A stretch of DNA of 64,000 nucleotides from a bacterium (GTDB taxonomy: Bacteria > JAMCPX01). Positions 1 to 8,814 of the stretch are shown here, in pieces. Under the pieces are notes generated by a model. It ran no database searches and had not been told where the DNA came from. It saw only the letters and a list, made by a program, of their open reading frames with translations. The translations under genes and the position numbers were made by a program. The DNA lies in NCBI GenBank assembly GCA_021787665.1, contig JAJYLN010000003.1, positions 62,001 through 126,000 of the forward strand. Direction: 5' to 3'. Each line of letters opens with the position of its first letter. Within the stretch, counting starts at the first letter, position 1.

Positions 1-207
1 GTGAAGTCCGTATCGGACGTATTCTCGCCGCTCAGCGGCAAGATCGCAGAGGTGAACAAGGACCTCCTCGACCACCCGGAGCTCATCAACAAGGAGCCCT
101 ATGGCAGGGCGTGGATGGTGAAGCTCTCGTCCGGCAATAGTGCCGGGGAGCTGCCCGGCCTGCTGGATCCGGACGCGTACGAAAAATACTGCAAAGAGGC
201 AGGATAG
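1..207 (+). CDS. gcvH: Glycine cleavage system H protein, C-terminal part (cut by window edge)
   Basis: This is the last 68 residues of an H protein, the lipoyl carrier that shuttles the aminomethyl group between the P, T and L proteins of glycine cleavage. The segment SPLSGKIAEVNKDL followed by PELINKEPYGRAWM is the typical second half of the lipoyl fold. The lipoyl-lysine lies upstream, outside the window, so the start cannot be seen; the GTG at position 1 is an internal valine codon. About 260 bases after the stop hold nothing recognisable. The family assignment is firm, but whether the missing half is intact is unknown. Confidence 0.85.
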   Translation: MKSVSDVFSPLSGKIAEVNKDLLDHPELINKEPYGRAWMVKLSSGNSAGELPGLLDPDAYEKYCKEAG

Positions 208-465
208 CGGAGGTGCGCATACCCGTACGGGGTGCTCGTCTGCTTGCCGTCATTCTGGCCATTTTCGACCGCCGGACGATGCGTCCTCAGGCGAACTAAC
301 GGAGGTTCAGAGCTTTTTGCCTCTAACAGCACGCCATGGCTGCTCGTGGTCTCTGTCTGGAGTTTGACGTATTGGCCCAGCATCCTTGTATGCTGTTAAC
401 CTGTTGCGGGCAGTTCAGGAACATGCCTCTACGCCATAGGTTGCGTTTTAGCAAATCGTCGGAAC

Positions 466-825
466 TCAAATCTTTTCCCCAATCACGATGTACTCTGTGG
501 GGTAGGCATGGAAGTCTTCCTCCCCGTTCTTCGCAAATCTTCCGGTCTCGGCATCCCGCTTCTGCGGCAATATTTTCAAGGGGATCTCCCGCTTGATGAT
601 CCTGTCTATCGTCAGTCCGGCATACTGCATGCTCTCTGTAAAGACCTCTGCATTCAATATCTCAACTTTCTTCAAGATCGTGTTCCCGATGACGTAGCAG
701 CACCTGCCGCCGTGCCGCACTATCCTGTAGGTCTCGTCGAAGCATTCCTGCATATCGATAAAGAACGCCCGAATCTCCTGCCGCCATAGACCTGTCCGGG
801 GGCCCATTTCGGTTAGATTTCTCAT
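466..825 (-). pseudogene. C-terminal fragment of a SAM-dependent DNA methyltransferase
   Basis: The 119-residue frame resembles the last third of a DNA N4/N6 methylase. It has a helix-rich stretch, then YRIVRHGGRCCYVIGNT (compare the usual RVLKPGG...VIGN strand-turn), then KREIPLKILPQKRDAETGRFA and a final EYIVIGEK. The SAM-binding and catalytic motifs of a full enzyme are missing, and no good ribosome binding site precedes the ATG. Upstream codons stay open for a short stretch without restoring the lost domains. It sits about 100 bases from the 3' end of tRNA-Ser, a common integration site, so it may be a remnant of an integrated element. Alternatively it could be a small free-standing protein. 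The family call rests on pattern memory only. Confidence 0.45.
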
Positions 826-920
826 GCTTGAGAGGTGACTGCCTTCGTCGATCGACGTTGAGCAGCGTCCTCAGCCTGGAGCTGATCCACCTTGGGATGA
901 GAACCCTGACAAAAAGTAAA

Positions 921-1008
921 CGGAGAGGGTGGGATTCGAACCCACGTACCGCTTTGGGCGGTAACACGCTCTCCAGGCGTGCTCCTTAAACCACTCGGAC
1001 ACCTCTCC
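921..1008 (-). tRNA. tRNA-Ser (anticodon GGA)
   Basis: Reading the minus strand, GGAGAGG at the 5' end pairs with CCTCTCC at the 3' end, followed by discriminator G. The anticodon loop CTGGAGA carries GGA. A long variable arm (CCGCCCAAAGCGG) and a GGTTCGAATCC T-loop are present, as expected for a class II serine tRNA of 88 nt. CCA is not encoded. It lies only 8 nt downstream of lspA on the same strand, so it is probably part of the ileS-lspA transcript. Confidence 0.97.
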
Positions 1009-1016
1009 ACACTGCT

Positions 1017-1514
1017 TTATGTCTGCGATTTTTTTGTTTTCCCTGACCTCAACAAATCGATCGCCAGCAGGACTGCGCCTACCGTGATAGCGCTGTCCGC
1101 GATGTTGAACGCCGGCCAGTGCGCGCTTCTCACATAGACGTCGATGAAGTCCACGACATACCCGAGCCTGATCCTGTCGATAATGTTGCCTGCCGCGCCC
1201 CCCATGATAAGGCACAGGGAAACCATGGTCAGGTGCGTGACGTCCTTCGATAACACGAACACGGCGAGCAGCACGGCGAAAACACCGAGGTTCAGCACGG
1301 CCAGCAGGGCTGTTCTGAGGGTACAGGCGCCGGCGTTCAACATGCCGAACGCCATTCCCCTGTTGTAGACGACTACCAGGTCCGCGAAGCCCGGCATGAT
1401 AACGATCTTGTGGGTAAGGAAATGGACGATCAGATATTTTGTAACTTGATCGAAGGCGACCACCGACACGCCTATGACCAGCAAATAGAGCAGTCTCTGC
1501 CTGAGTCGGATCAT
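1017..1514 (-). CDS. lspA: Lipoprotein signal peptidase (signal peptidase II)
   Basis: This inner-membrane aspartyl protease removes signal peptides from prolipoproteins. The protein has 165 residues and four hydrophobic segments. It carries both catalytic motifs: the NIIDR block with the first Asp, and FNIADSAI with the second. The ORF track starts 30 residues upstream inside ileS; the ATG chosen here overlaps the ileS stop as TGATG, typical of translational coupling. Lipobox proteins elsewhere in the window would be its substrates. The ileS-lspA order is widespread among bacteria. Confidence 0.95.
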   Translation of the reverse strand: MIRLRQRLLYLLVIGVSVVAFDQVTKYLIVHFLTHKIVIMPGFADLVVVYNRGMAFGMLNAGACTLRTALLAVLNLGVFAVLLAVFVLSKDVTHLTMVSLCLIMGGAAGNIIDRIRLGYVVDFIDVYVRSAHWPAFNIADSAITVGAVLLAIDLLRSGKTKKSQT

Positions 1515-4309
1515 CAGCCCACCACCCCCACGCACCTGACGCACAACGTCGGGTGTTTTTCGTTCCTGCCCACCGCCTCTGAGTAGTTCCAGCACCGCTC
1601 GCACTTTCTGCCTCTTGCCTTTTCTATCCGTACAGCCGGCTCCCCACCTTCCGTTATCTCTACCTGGGAAACGATGAACAGCTCGGTCAGGACGTCTTGA
1701 TACCTGGTAAGCAGCGCATGATCATCCTTGCCAGCCTGGATAACGACCATTGCCCCGAGAGACGAGCCGAGGACCTTGCTGGCACGCTGGACTTCCAGAG
1801 CCTTGTTGACCTCTTCCCGTATCAGCCTCAGCCTCTCGTAGTCCTGATACACTGCGGCGTCAGCCTCCGGAAGCGGGCGTCTGTCAGCGCCGTTCGACAG
1901 GAACACGCTCTCTTCCTTCCTGCCCGGCAGGTGCGACCACGCTTCCTCCGCGGTAAACGAGAGTATCGGGGCGATCGCCTCAATAAGGCTGACGAGGACA
2001 TCGTGGAGCACGGTCTGCGCTGCACGCCTGCCCGGATCGTCCGACCTCGATGCGTACAGCCTGTCTTTCAGGATGTCGAGGTAGAACGAGCTGAGGTCGA
2101 CGACGCAGAAATCGAGCACCGCATGGTAGACGATATGGAAGTTGTAGTCCTCGTACGCCTTCTCTATCTTCTTGATCAGTTCACTCGCTCGGGAGAGCAT
2201 GTACCGCTCCAGGGGAGCCATGCCGCTATAAGCAACCCTGTCCTTCTCCGGGTCGAAATCGTAGAGGTTGCCGAGAATGAACTTCATCGTATTGCGGATC
2301 TTGCGGTACGCTTCCTTCAGGCGATCGAGGATGTCTCGGGAAACGCTGACGTCTCCGCGGAAATCCTCGGCAGAGACCCACAGCCTGAGCACGTCAGCGC
2401 CATAGGTGTCGATGACTTCCTGCGGCGCCACGACATTGCCGAGCTGTTTGCTCATCTTCCTGCCTTTCTCGTCCACGACAAACCCGTGTGTCAGGACCGC
2501 GCGGTACGGGATACCGTGCCCGGCAGACAGGGACGCAAGCAGGGTCGACTGGAACCATCCCCGGTGCTGGTCGCTTCCCTCGAGATAGAGATCAGCGGGC
2601 CAGACAAGGTCGTTGTTACGCTTCAACACGACCGCATGACTGACCCCGGAGTCGAACCACACGTCGAGGATGTTCTCCTCCTTCTCGAAATGGGTGTCAC
2701 CGCAGTGAGGACAGGTATAGCCCTGGGGCATGAAGTATGCGGCATCCTTTTCGAACCAAACGTCGGCACCCCGCTCCTTGAAGAGCTCCGACACCCGCAT
2801 TGCTACAGTAGGGTCTGCGATGCTCTCGCCGCACTTCTTGCAGGAGAACACCGGTATGGGAACTCCCCACGTCCGCTGACGCGATATACACCAGTCAGGT
2901 CTTGCCTCTATCATGGCGTTAATCCTGTCCTTGCCCCATACCGGTATCCACCCCACCCGGTCTATCGCATCGAGCGCCTGCTTCCTCAAATCGTGCTTCT
3001 CCACGGAAATGAACCATTGCTCGGTCGCCCTGGTGATGACGGGCTTCTTGCACCTCCAGCAGCACGGGTAGGAATGTGCATAGTCCTGTTGCTTGAGCAG
3101 TGAGCCGTTAGCCCTGAGCATACCGATGATGTCTTTGTCGGCATCGAACACGAACCTACCGCTGAAGAATTCCACGTCCTGCGTGAACTTGCCGTACGTA
3201 TCGACCGGCGAGTAGACGTCGAGCCCGTACCGCACCCCTGTCTGGTAATCCTCTGCGCCATGCCCCGGCGCTGTGTGCACACAGCCGGTGCCTATGTCCG
3301 TTGTGACGTAGGTGCCCAGCGTAAGCATGGAATCCCTGTTGTAGAACGGATGCGCTGCAATGATGCCCTCGAGCGTGCTGCCCTTAAACTTCTCTACCAC
3401 ACTACCTGCGTCCCAACCCGGAAGGCCTTTGACGGGATCTCTAAGATTATTCAGCAGAGGTTCAGCGACGATGTAAATCAATGCTGCTGATCCCGAACCC
3501 TTACCGGCAATCACTTTAAAGGCAACGTACTCGAGGTCCGGGTGGACCGTAATGGCGAGGTTTGCGGGCAGGGTCCACGGCGTCGTGGTCCAGATTACGA
3601 AGTACACGTTCTCGTTCTTAAGCGGAACAGGGAGCTTGCCCCGGTCGTTCTTCACCTTGAACCGCACGTACACGGATGGCGAGACGTGGTCCTCGTACTC
3701 GACTTCCGCTTCCGCGAGCGCGGTGATGCAGTGTGCACACCAGTACACCGGCTTCCTGCCTTTATAGACGTAGCCATTACGCATGATCTTTGAAAGCTCT
3801 TCGACGATGGCTGCCTCGTAGCCGTAGTTCATGGTAAGGTACGGCTGATCCCACCTGCCGAGCACCCCGAGCCTGATAAATTCCTGGCGCTGTATATCCA
3901 CGTACTCCTGTGCAAACTGCCTGCACGCCCTGCGTATCTCGAGCTTCGACATGCCCTGCTTTTTGGGCCCGAGGGACTTGTCCACGTTATGTTCTATAGG
4001 CAGCCCATGGCAGTCCCACCCCGGCACATACTCGGCCCGATAGCCATGCATGGCCTTGACCTTGATCAGGATGTCCTTGAGGATCTTGTTGAGGGCATGT
4101 CCGATATGGATATGGCCGTTCGCATAGGGCGGGCCGTCGTGCAACATGAAGGTCTTGCCCTTTGCGTTCTTCTGGATACCCTTTTCGTAGATACGGTTCT
4201 CTTGCCAGATCCTGATCCTGTCAGGCTCACGCTTGGGCAAGTCCGCCTTCATGGGAAAGTCCGTGCGGGGCAGGTTCAATGTGTCCTTGTAGTCCATAGT
4301 AGCAACCAT
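1514..4309 (-). CDS. ileS: Isoleucyl-tRNA synthetase
   Basis: This class I synthetase charges tRNA-Ile. Its 931 residues match the family length. The HIGH-type motif appears as GHIHIGHALN near residue 67, the KMSKS-type loop as GRKMSKQLGN in the middle of the protein, and a C-terminal zinc finger as CERCWNY...CVRC, the usual bacterial short-type ending. A CP1 editing domain of normal size lies between. The start could be the first ATG or the ATG four codons later (MDYKDTL). A TTGACA lies about 23 bases upstream but its -10 partner is unclear, and no T-box antiterminator signature was found in the leader. Confidence 0.97.
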   Translation of the reverse strand: MVATMDYKDTLNLPRTDFPMKADLPKREPDRIRIWQENRIYEKGIQKNAKGKTFMLHDGPPYANGHIHIGHALNKILKDILIKVKAMHGYRAEYVPGWDCHGLPIEHNVDKSLGPKKQGMSKLEIRRACRQFAQEYVDIQRQEFIRLGVLGRWDQPYLTMNYGYEAAIVEELSKIMRNGYVYKGRKPVYWCAHCITALAEAEVEYEDHVSPSVYVRFKVKNDRGKLPVPLKNENVYFVIWTTTPWTLPANLAITVHPDLEYVAFKVIAGKGSGSAALIYIVAEPLLNNLRDPVKGLPGWDAGSVVEKFKGSTLEGIIAAHPFYNRDSMLTLGTYVTTDIGTGCVHTAPGHGAEDYQTGVRYGLDVYSPVDTYGKFTQDVEFFSGRFVFDADKDIIGMLRANGSLLKQQDYAHSYPCCWRCKKPVITRATEQWFISVEKHDLRKQALDAIDRVGWIPVWGKDRINAMIEARPDWCISRQRTWGVPIPVFSCKKCGESIADPTVAMRVSELFKERGADVWFEKDAAYFMPQGYTCPHCGDTHFEKEENILDVWFDSGVSHAVVLKRNNDLVWPADLYLEGSDQHRGWFQSTLLASLSAGHGIPYRAVLTHGFVVDEKGRKMSKQLGNVVAPQEVIDTYGADVLRLWVSAEDFRGDVSVSRDILDRLKEAYRKIRNTMKFILGNLYDFDPEKDRVAYSGMAPLERYMLSRASELIKKIEKAYEDYNFHIVYHAVLDFCVVDLSSFYLDILKDRLYASRSDDPGRRAAQTVLHDVLVSLIEAIAPILSFTAEEAWSHLPGRKEESVFLSNGADRRPLPEADAAVYQDYERLRLIREEVNKALEVQRASKVLGSSLGAMVVIQAGKDDHALLTRYQDVLTELFIVSQVEITEGGEPAVRIEKARGRKCERCWNYSEAVGRNEKHPTLCVRCVGVVG

Positions 4310-4672
4310 GTTTAGATGATAAGCGCGTCCCCTGTCAAGCAGACACGGCAGTTTGCCTGCCGCAAGCCTCGGGGGTTTTTACCTGCCATGTTCGATCTTC
4401 GGGCCACGGGAGGTCCCTCCCTGTGACTTAACGAGGTCAGAACCTTACCCTTTCCCCTCCCTCAGGGTTTTACACTCTCTATGGCTACCCCCGGTTACGC
4501 TGTTTTACCATCGACAGGTACGATCGGGAAAAGGCTTGTCTCCCTGCAATAAATGATCTATTGGTAGGCAGAAAGGACAATAAACTATACCAGGGGGAGA
4601 GGCTTGACCTGCAGAACCAATTCTGAAGTGAATCTTCTTTTAAACCTCAGGCACGTTTCATGAGAGGAGCTT
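4310..4672. other. Divergent ileS/argF intergenic region, structured, no gene recognised
   Basis: These 363 bases separate the divergent ileS and argF genes. They contain a strong hairpin (CACGGGAGG paired with CCTCCCTGTG, one bulge) near 4404-4424, and a GGCAG/CTGCC-type hairpin near 4348-4362. The plus-strand stretch ATGTTCG...CGGGCCA near 4388-4406 and GGTTACGC near 4493 recall conserved patches of 6S RNA, and CTGCC at 4383 could pair with GGCAG near 4567. The match is too loose for a call. No T-box, cobalamin, SAM or TPP riboswitch core was recognised on either strand. Confidence 0.3.
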
Positions 4673-5578
4673 ATGGCAAAAAGGGACCTGATCGACGTTT
4701 CGGATTTAAAAAAGGCAGAAATTGACGCTCTTATAAAAGAGGCGGGGCGATTGAAGAACGGGAGCGACGACAGCACGACGCTGAAGGGCAGGGCGCTTGC
4801 TATGATCTTCGAGAAGTCTTCGACAAGAACGCGGGTGTCGTTTGAGGTGGGTATGTACCAGCTCGGGGGCATGGCAATATTTCTCAACTCCATGGACATG
4901 CAGCTCGGCAGGGGGGAGACCATAGCGGACACTGCACGGACCATCTCCCGGTACGCCGACGGCATCATGATACGCGCGTTCTCGCACGACGATATAGTCC
5001 AGTGTGCCCGGTACTCCTCGGTACCGGTAATCAACGGGCTGTCCGACCTCTCGCACCCCTGCCAGGTCCTCAGCGACCTGTTTACCGTGTACGAGAAGAA
5101 GGCCGATTATACCGGGCTCACCTACGCGTACGTCGGCGACAGCAATAACGTCCTGAACTCATGGATCGAAGCTGCCGGTATCATGGGGCTGCATCTCAGG
5201 ATCGCGACGCCCGCACCGTACGCACCAGCCGAGCCGATCCTGAAAAAAGCATCGTCCCTGGGTCGCGGGAAGATCGAGATATCCAGCGACCCGGTTCAGG
5301 CCGTCAGAGGGGCGGACGTGATCTACACGGACGTCTGGGTTAGCATGGGGCAGGAAAGCGCGCGGGAGGAGAAACTGAGGGCATTCAGCGGGTTCCAGAT
5401 CAACGAATCACTCGTGCGGCATGCCAATGCCGACGCGATCGTCATGCACTGCCTGCCGGCACACCGGGGAGAAGAGATAACCTCGGAGGTGCTCGACGGC
5501 AGGCAGTCCGTCGTGTTCGATCAGGCAGAGAACAGGCTGCACGTTCAAAAGGCCATTTTGAAGCTACTCATGCAATAA
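4673..5578 (+). CDS. argF: Ornithine carbamoyltransferase
   Basis: The enzyme transfers the carbamoyl group from carbamoyl phosphate to ornithine to give citrulline in arginine synthesis. Its 301 residues contain the carbamoyl-phosphate loop SSTRTR (about residue 49), HPCQ in the middle, and the ornithine-side MHCLPAHRGEEI near the C-terminus, which separates it from aspartate carbamoyltransferase. A GAGAGGAG sequence sits ahead of the ATG. It begins a plus-strand run with glmU 15 bases downstream, although the two pathways are unrelated. No other arginine gene is in the window, so it is isolated from an arg operon here. Confidence 0.96.
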   Translation: MAKRDLIDVSDLKKAEIDALIKEAGRLKNGSDDSTTLKGRALAMIFEKSSTRTRVSFEVGMYQLGGMAIFLNSMDMQLGRGETIADTARTISRYADGIMIRAFSHDDIVQCARYSSVPVINGLSDLSHPCQVLSDLFTVYEKKADYTGLTYAYVGDSNNVLNSWIEAAGIMGLHLRIATPAPYAPAEPILKKASSLGRGKIEISSDPVQAVRGADVIYTDVWVSMGQESAREEKLRAFSGFQINESLVRHANADAIVMHCLPAHRGEEITSEVLDGRQSVVFDQAENRLHVQKAILKLLMQ

Positions 5579-5593
5579 ACAGGAGGAAAGTGC

Positions 5594-6985
5594 ATGCACA
5601 CGAAGCTGTATACCATCATACTCGCCGCCGGAGAAGGCAAGCGGATGAAATCGGATATACCCAAGGTGTTCCATCCCGTGGGCGGGCTGCCGATGATAGA
5701 GTACGTCCTCAGGCGTGCGATCGAGCTGCCATCGGACAGGATCATCGTCGTCGTGGGGACGGGCAAGGAGATCATTATGGACTATGTGTCCAAGCGGTAC
5801 GAAGACGCCTTCTTCGTCCACCAAAACCGCCAGATCGGAACAGCCGACGCCGTGAAGACGGCCACTCACGAGCTCACCGACCTCGAGGACGACGTTCTCA
5901 TCCTGAACGGCGATGTACCTCTCCTGAGCAATGCACTTCTGAAGGACTTCTACGAGCAATATAAGAAATCAAAGTCCTCCCTCGGCTTCGTCTCCGCCAG
6001 GCTTGATAACCCTGCCGGCTACGGCAGGGTCATCAAGAAGGGGACCCGGTTTACCATTCTCGAAGAGCGGGACGCGGACGAGAAGGTCCGGAAGATACAG
6101 GAAATCAATGCCGGCATCTACCTGGTATCGTACAAAGCCCTGGTCAAGGCTATCGAGCGTGTGGAGCCCTCCCCGGTGACCGGCGAATACTACCTCACGG
6201 ACATCGTCCGGATCATTCAGTCGATGAAAAAAAAGATCATGAACTATCACACCGACAAGCCGGAGCAGGTGATCGGGATAAACGACAGGAAGTCGCTCGC
6301 GTTCTCGGAAAAGGTACTCAACCAGAAGAAGCTCACCAGACTCATGGCAAACGGCGTCACCATATACGACCCGGACAACACGTACATTGAGCACGACGTG
6401 GCCATCGGCAAGGACAGCATCGTATATCCGAACTGCTTCATCATGAACGGGACAAAGATCGGGAGCAGGTGCATCATCTGGAACGGCACCATCATCAAGA
6501 ATGCCAGGATCAACGACGGCGTTGAGGTCAAGCCCTACTCGATCATCGAGCAGAGTACCGTGGGCAGGGATGCTGTCATCGGTCCCTACGCAAGGATCCG
6601 GCCGGAGTCTGTCATCGAAGACAACGTCCACATCGGCAACTTCGTCGAGATAAAAAAATCGTCGCTGGGCAGGGGCACGAAGGCCAACCACCTTTCTTAC
6701 ATAGGGGACGCGACTGTGGGCAGCAGGGTGAACATCGGCGCGGGCACGATCACGTGCAACTACGACGGATTCAAGAAGAACCTCACCGTCATCGAAGACG
6801 AGGCGTTCATCGGGAGCGACACCGCCCTTGTCGCGCCGGTGCACGTCGGCAGGGGCGCTATCATCGGGGCAGCGTCGGCCATCACGAAGGACGTTCCGAC
6901 GGGTGCACTCGGGATAGAGCGCTCGGAGCAGCGCAACATCGAGGGTTACGCAATGAAGCGGAAGAGCAAGCTCGGCGGCAGGTAA
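5594..6985 (+). CDS. glmU: Bifunctional GlcN-1-P acetyltransferase / GlcNAc-1-P uridylyltransferase
   Basis: GlmU makes UDP-GlcNAc from glucosamine-1-phosphate in the cytoplasm, for peptidoglycan and LPS. The N-terminal nucleotidyltransferase shows LAAGEGKRMKSDIPKV at about residue 10. The C-terminal half is a left-handed beta helix of hexapeptide repeats (for example ending in GRGTKANHLSYIGD and NIGAGTITCNYDG), which carries the acetyltransferase site. At 463 residues it has the normal length. A strong AGGAGG precedes the ATG. Its TAA overlaps the ATG of glmS (TAATG), coupling the two enzymes of the amino-sugar pathway. Confidence 0.97.
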   Translation: MHTKLYTIILAAGEGKRMKSDIPKVFHPVGGLPMIEYVLRRAIELPSDRIIVVVGTGKEIIMDYVSKRYEDAFFVHQNRQIGTADAVKTATHELTDLEDDVLILNGDVPLLSNALLKDFYEQYKKSKSSLGFVSARLDNPAGYGRVIKKGTRFTILEERDADEKVRKIQEINAGIYLVSYKALVKAIERVEPSPVTGEYYLTDIVRIIQSMKKKIMNYHTDKPEQVIGINDRKSLAFSEKVLNQKKLTRLMANGVTIYDPDNTYIEHDVAIGKDSIVYPNCFIMNGTKIGSRCIIWNGTIIKNARINDGVEVKPYSIIEQSTVGRDAVIGPYARIRPESVIEDNVHIGNFVEIKKSSLGRGTKANHLSYIGDATVGSRVNIGAGTITCNYDGFKKNLTVIEDEAFIGSDTALVAPVHVGRGAIIGAASAITKDVPTGALGIERSEQRNIEGYAMKRKSKLGGR

Positions 6986-8814
6986 TGTGCGGTATCGTCG
7001 GATATATCGGCAAAAGACACGCACTCCCCATCATCCTTGATGGCCTGAAGCGGCTCGAGTACCGGGGGTACGACTCCTCCGGTGTCGCGATTCTCACAGA
7101 AGCCGGGCTCACGATAAAGCGGAGGAAGGGCAAGATCAAAGACCTCGTCGAGCTCGTGAGACACGAGACCATCGACGGCACGATGGGGCTCGGCCACACA
7201 CGCTGGGCCACGCACGGCAAACCATCCGACGAGAATGCCCACCCGCACAGGGCCGGGGACGTCGTCGTAGTCCACAACGGCATCATCGAGAACTACACGG
7301 AACTCAGGGCCTTCCTGAAGGACAGGGGGCACCACTTCAAGTCGGAAACGGACACGGAGATGATAGCCCATCTCATCGAAGACCACATAAAGGCCGGCGA
7401 GCCGTTCGAGGGAGCGGTCCTCTCTGCGGTCAGGCTGCTGAAGGGGTCCTTCGCACTCGGCATCATGCATGTGAAGACGCCGGACCGCCTCATCACGGTA
7501 CGGGAGGCAAGCCCCATCGTGCTCGGATTCGGCAACGACGAGAACCTCTTCGCGTCTGACATGCCCGCCATCCTCCCGTACACCGACCGGATGATGTTCA
7601 TGAAAGACGGTACTATGGCGGTCATAACGCCGGATGCTGTCCGGCTCATGGACTTTTCCGGCAGGGGTCTCCCGACGGAGCCCGGGCGCTACGACATCAG
7701 CGCGACCATGGCAGAGAAGGGCGGGTATAAGCACTTTATGCAGAAGGAGATCTTCGAGCAGCCCCACGCGATAACGGACACCATGAGGGACAGGATCCTG
7801 TTCGATACGAAGGATATAACGCTCGGGGACGTTTTGCTCGAAGAAAAAGGCCTCGGCTCCGTGAAAAGGATACACTTCGTGGCGTGCGGCACATCGTATC
7901 ATGCCGGCCTTGCCGGAAAGTACATCGTGGAGGAGATCACGGGCATACCGGTTGATGTGGACGTTGCATCCGAGTTCAGATACCGAACACCCCTGGTCAA
8001 CAAAGGAACGCTCACCATCGCCATCTCGCAGTCCGGGGAGACCGCTGACACCATCGCTGCGATCAGGCTCGCGCAGCGTCAGCAAAGCAGCACACTCGGT
8101 ATATGCAACGTCATCGACAGCACCGTGGCACGGGAGTCAGACCAGGTGCTCTATACCCATGCCGGGCCGGAGATAAGCGTGGCATCAACGAAGGCGTTTA
8201 CGTCGCAGCTCATCGCGATCTATCTGCTGGCGATCCACATCGGGAGGATTACCGGCCGGGTCTCCCGGCAGCAGGCGTCGGCCTACATCGACACGCTCGT
8301 CTCGCTGCCCTCCCTGCTCGATGCCATCCTGAAACAGGAAGACAGGATCGTTGCCATTGCAAAGGAATACTCCCGGTACTCCGATTTCCTGTACCTGGGC
8401 AGGGGCATCAGCTATCCGGTCGCTCTGGAGGGCGCGCTCAAGTTGAAAGAGATATCCTACATCCATGCGGAAGGCTACCCGGCCGGGGAGATTAAGCACG
8501 GCCCCATAGCGCTCGTCGGCCCGGACATGCCGGTAGTCTTCATAGCGGTCAAAGGCAGGGTCTACGACAAGATCCGAAGCAACATTGAGCAGGTAAAGGC
8601 GAGAGACGGGAAGATCATCAGCTTCACCACCGCTGACGGCCGCGAGGTCCCTGAGCTGTCGGACGCGGTGTTCTTCCTCCCGGCGATCGACGAGCTGTTT
8701 ACGCCGGTCCTTTCCGTGGTACCGCTCCAGATGCTTGCGTACCATATCGCCGTGCTCAACGGAACAGACGTGGATCAGCCAAAGAACCTCGCCAAGAGCG
8801 TAACCGTGGAATGA
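6985..8814 (+). CDS. glmS: Glutamine-fructose-6-phosphate aminotransferase (isomerizing)
   Basis: GlmS converts fructose-6-phosphate and glutamine to glucosamine-6-phosphate, the entry step to UDP-GlcNAc. The ORF track begins far upstream inside glmU; the real start is MCGIVGYIG, because the N-terminal Cys is the nucleophile of the Ntn-type glutaminase domain and must follow Met1 directly. Two SIS sugar-isomerase domains follow, with SQSGETADT and the C-terminal QPKNLAKSVTVE ending typical of the family. The 609-residue length equals the E. coli enzyme. It is coupled to glmU by a one-base overlap and to the antiporter by a four-base overlap. No glmS ribozyme is possible here because the start lies inside glmU. 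Confidence 0.97.
   Translation: MCGIVGYIGKRHALPIILDGLKRLEYRGYDSSGVAILTEAGLTIKRRKGKIKDLVELVRHETIDGTMGLGHTRWATHGKPSDENAHPHRAGDVVVVHNGIIENYTELRAFLKDRGHHFKSETDTEMIAHLIEDHIKAGEPFEGAVLSAVRLLKGSFALGIMHVKTPDRLITVREASPIVLGFGNDENLFASDMPAILPYTDRMMFMKDGTMAVITPDAVRLMDFSGRGLPTEPGRYDISATMAEKGGYKHFMQKEIFEQPHAITDTMRDRILFDTKDITLGDVLLEEKGLGSVKRIHFVACGTSYHAGLAGKYIVEEITGIPVDVDVASEFRYRTPLVNKGTLTIAISQSGETADTIAAIRLAQRQQSSTLGICNVIDSTVARESDQVLYTHAGPEISVASTKAFTSQLIAIYLLAIHIGRITGRVSRQQASAYIDTLVSLPSLLDAILKQEDRIVAIAKEYSRYSDFLYLGRGISYPVALEGALKLKEISYIHAEGYPAGEIKHGPIALVGPDMPVVFIAVKGRVYDKIRSNIEQVKARDGKIISFTTADGREVPELSDAVFFLPAIDELFTPVLSVVPLQMLAYHIAVLNGTDVDQPKNLAKSVTVE

Noticed and set aside
1697-3103. 468-residue plus-strand ORF opposite ileS
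   Set aside because: It is a long GC-driven antisense frame of ileS with no family signal and no ribosome site. The same applies to the antisense frames over glmS (6946-8085), the TGase gene (30777-32966) and the oxidoreductase (55715-57271).
4310-4672. T-box or other riboswitch before ileS
   Set aside because: No antiterminator core (TGGNACCGCG) or specifier loop was found on the minus strand.
6754-6984. N-terminal extension of glmS in the ORF track
   Set aside because: It lies inside glmU in another frame, and the nucleophile Cys must follow Met1, so the start is at 6985.
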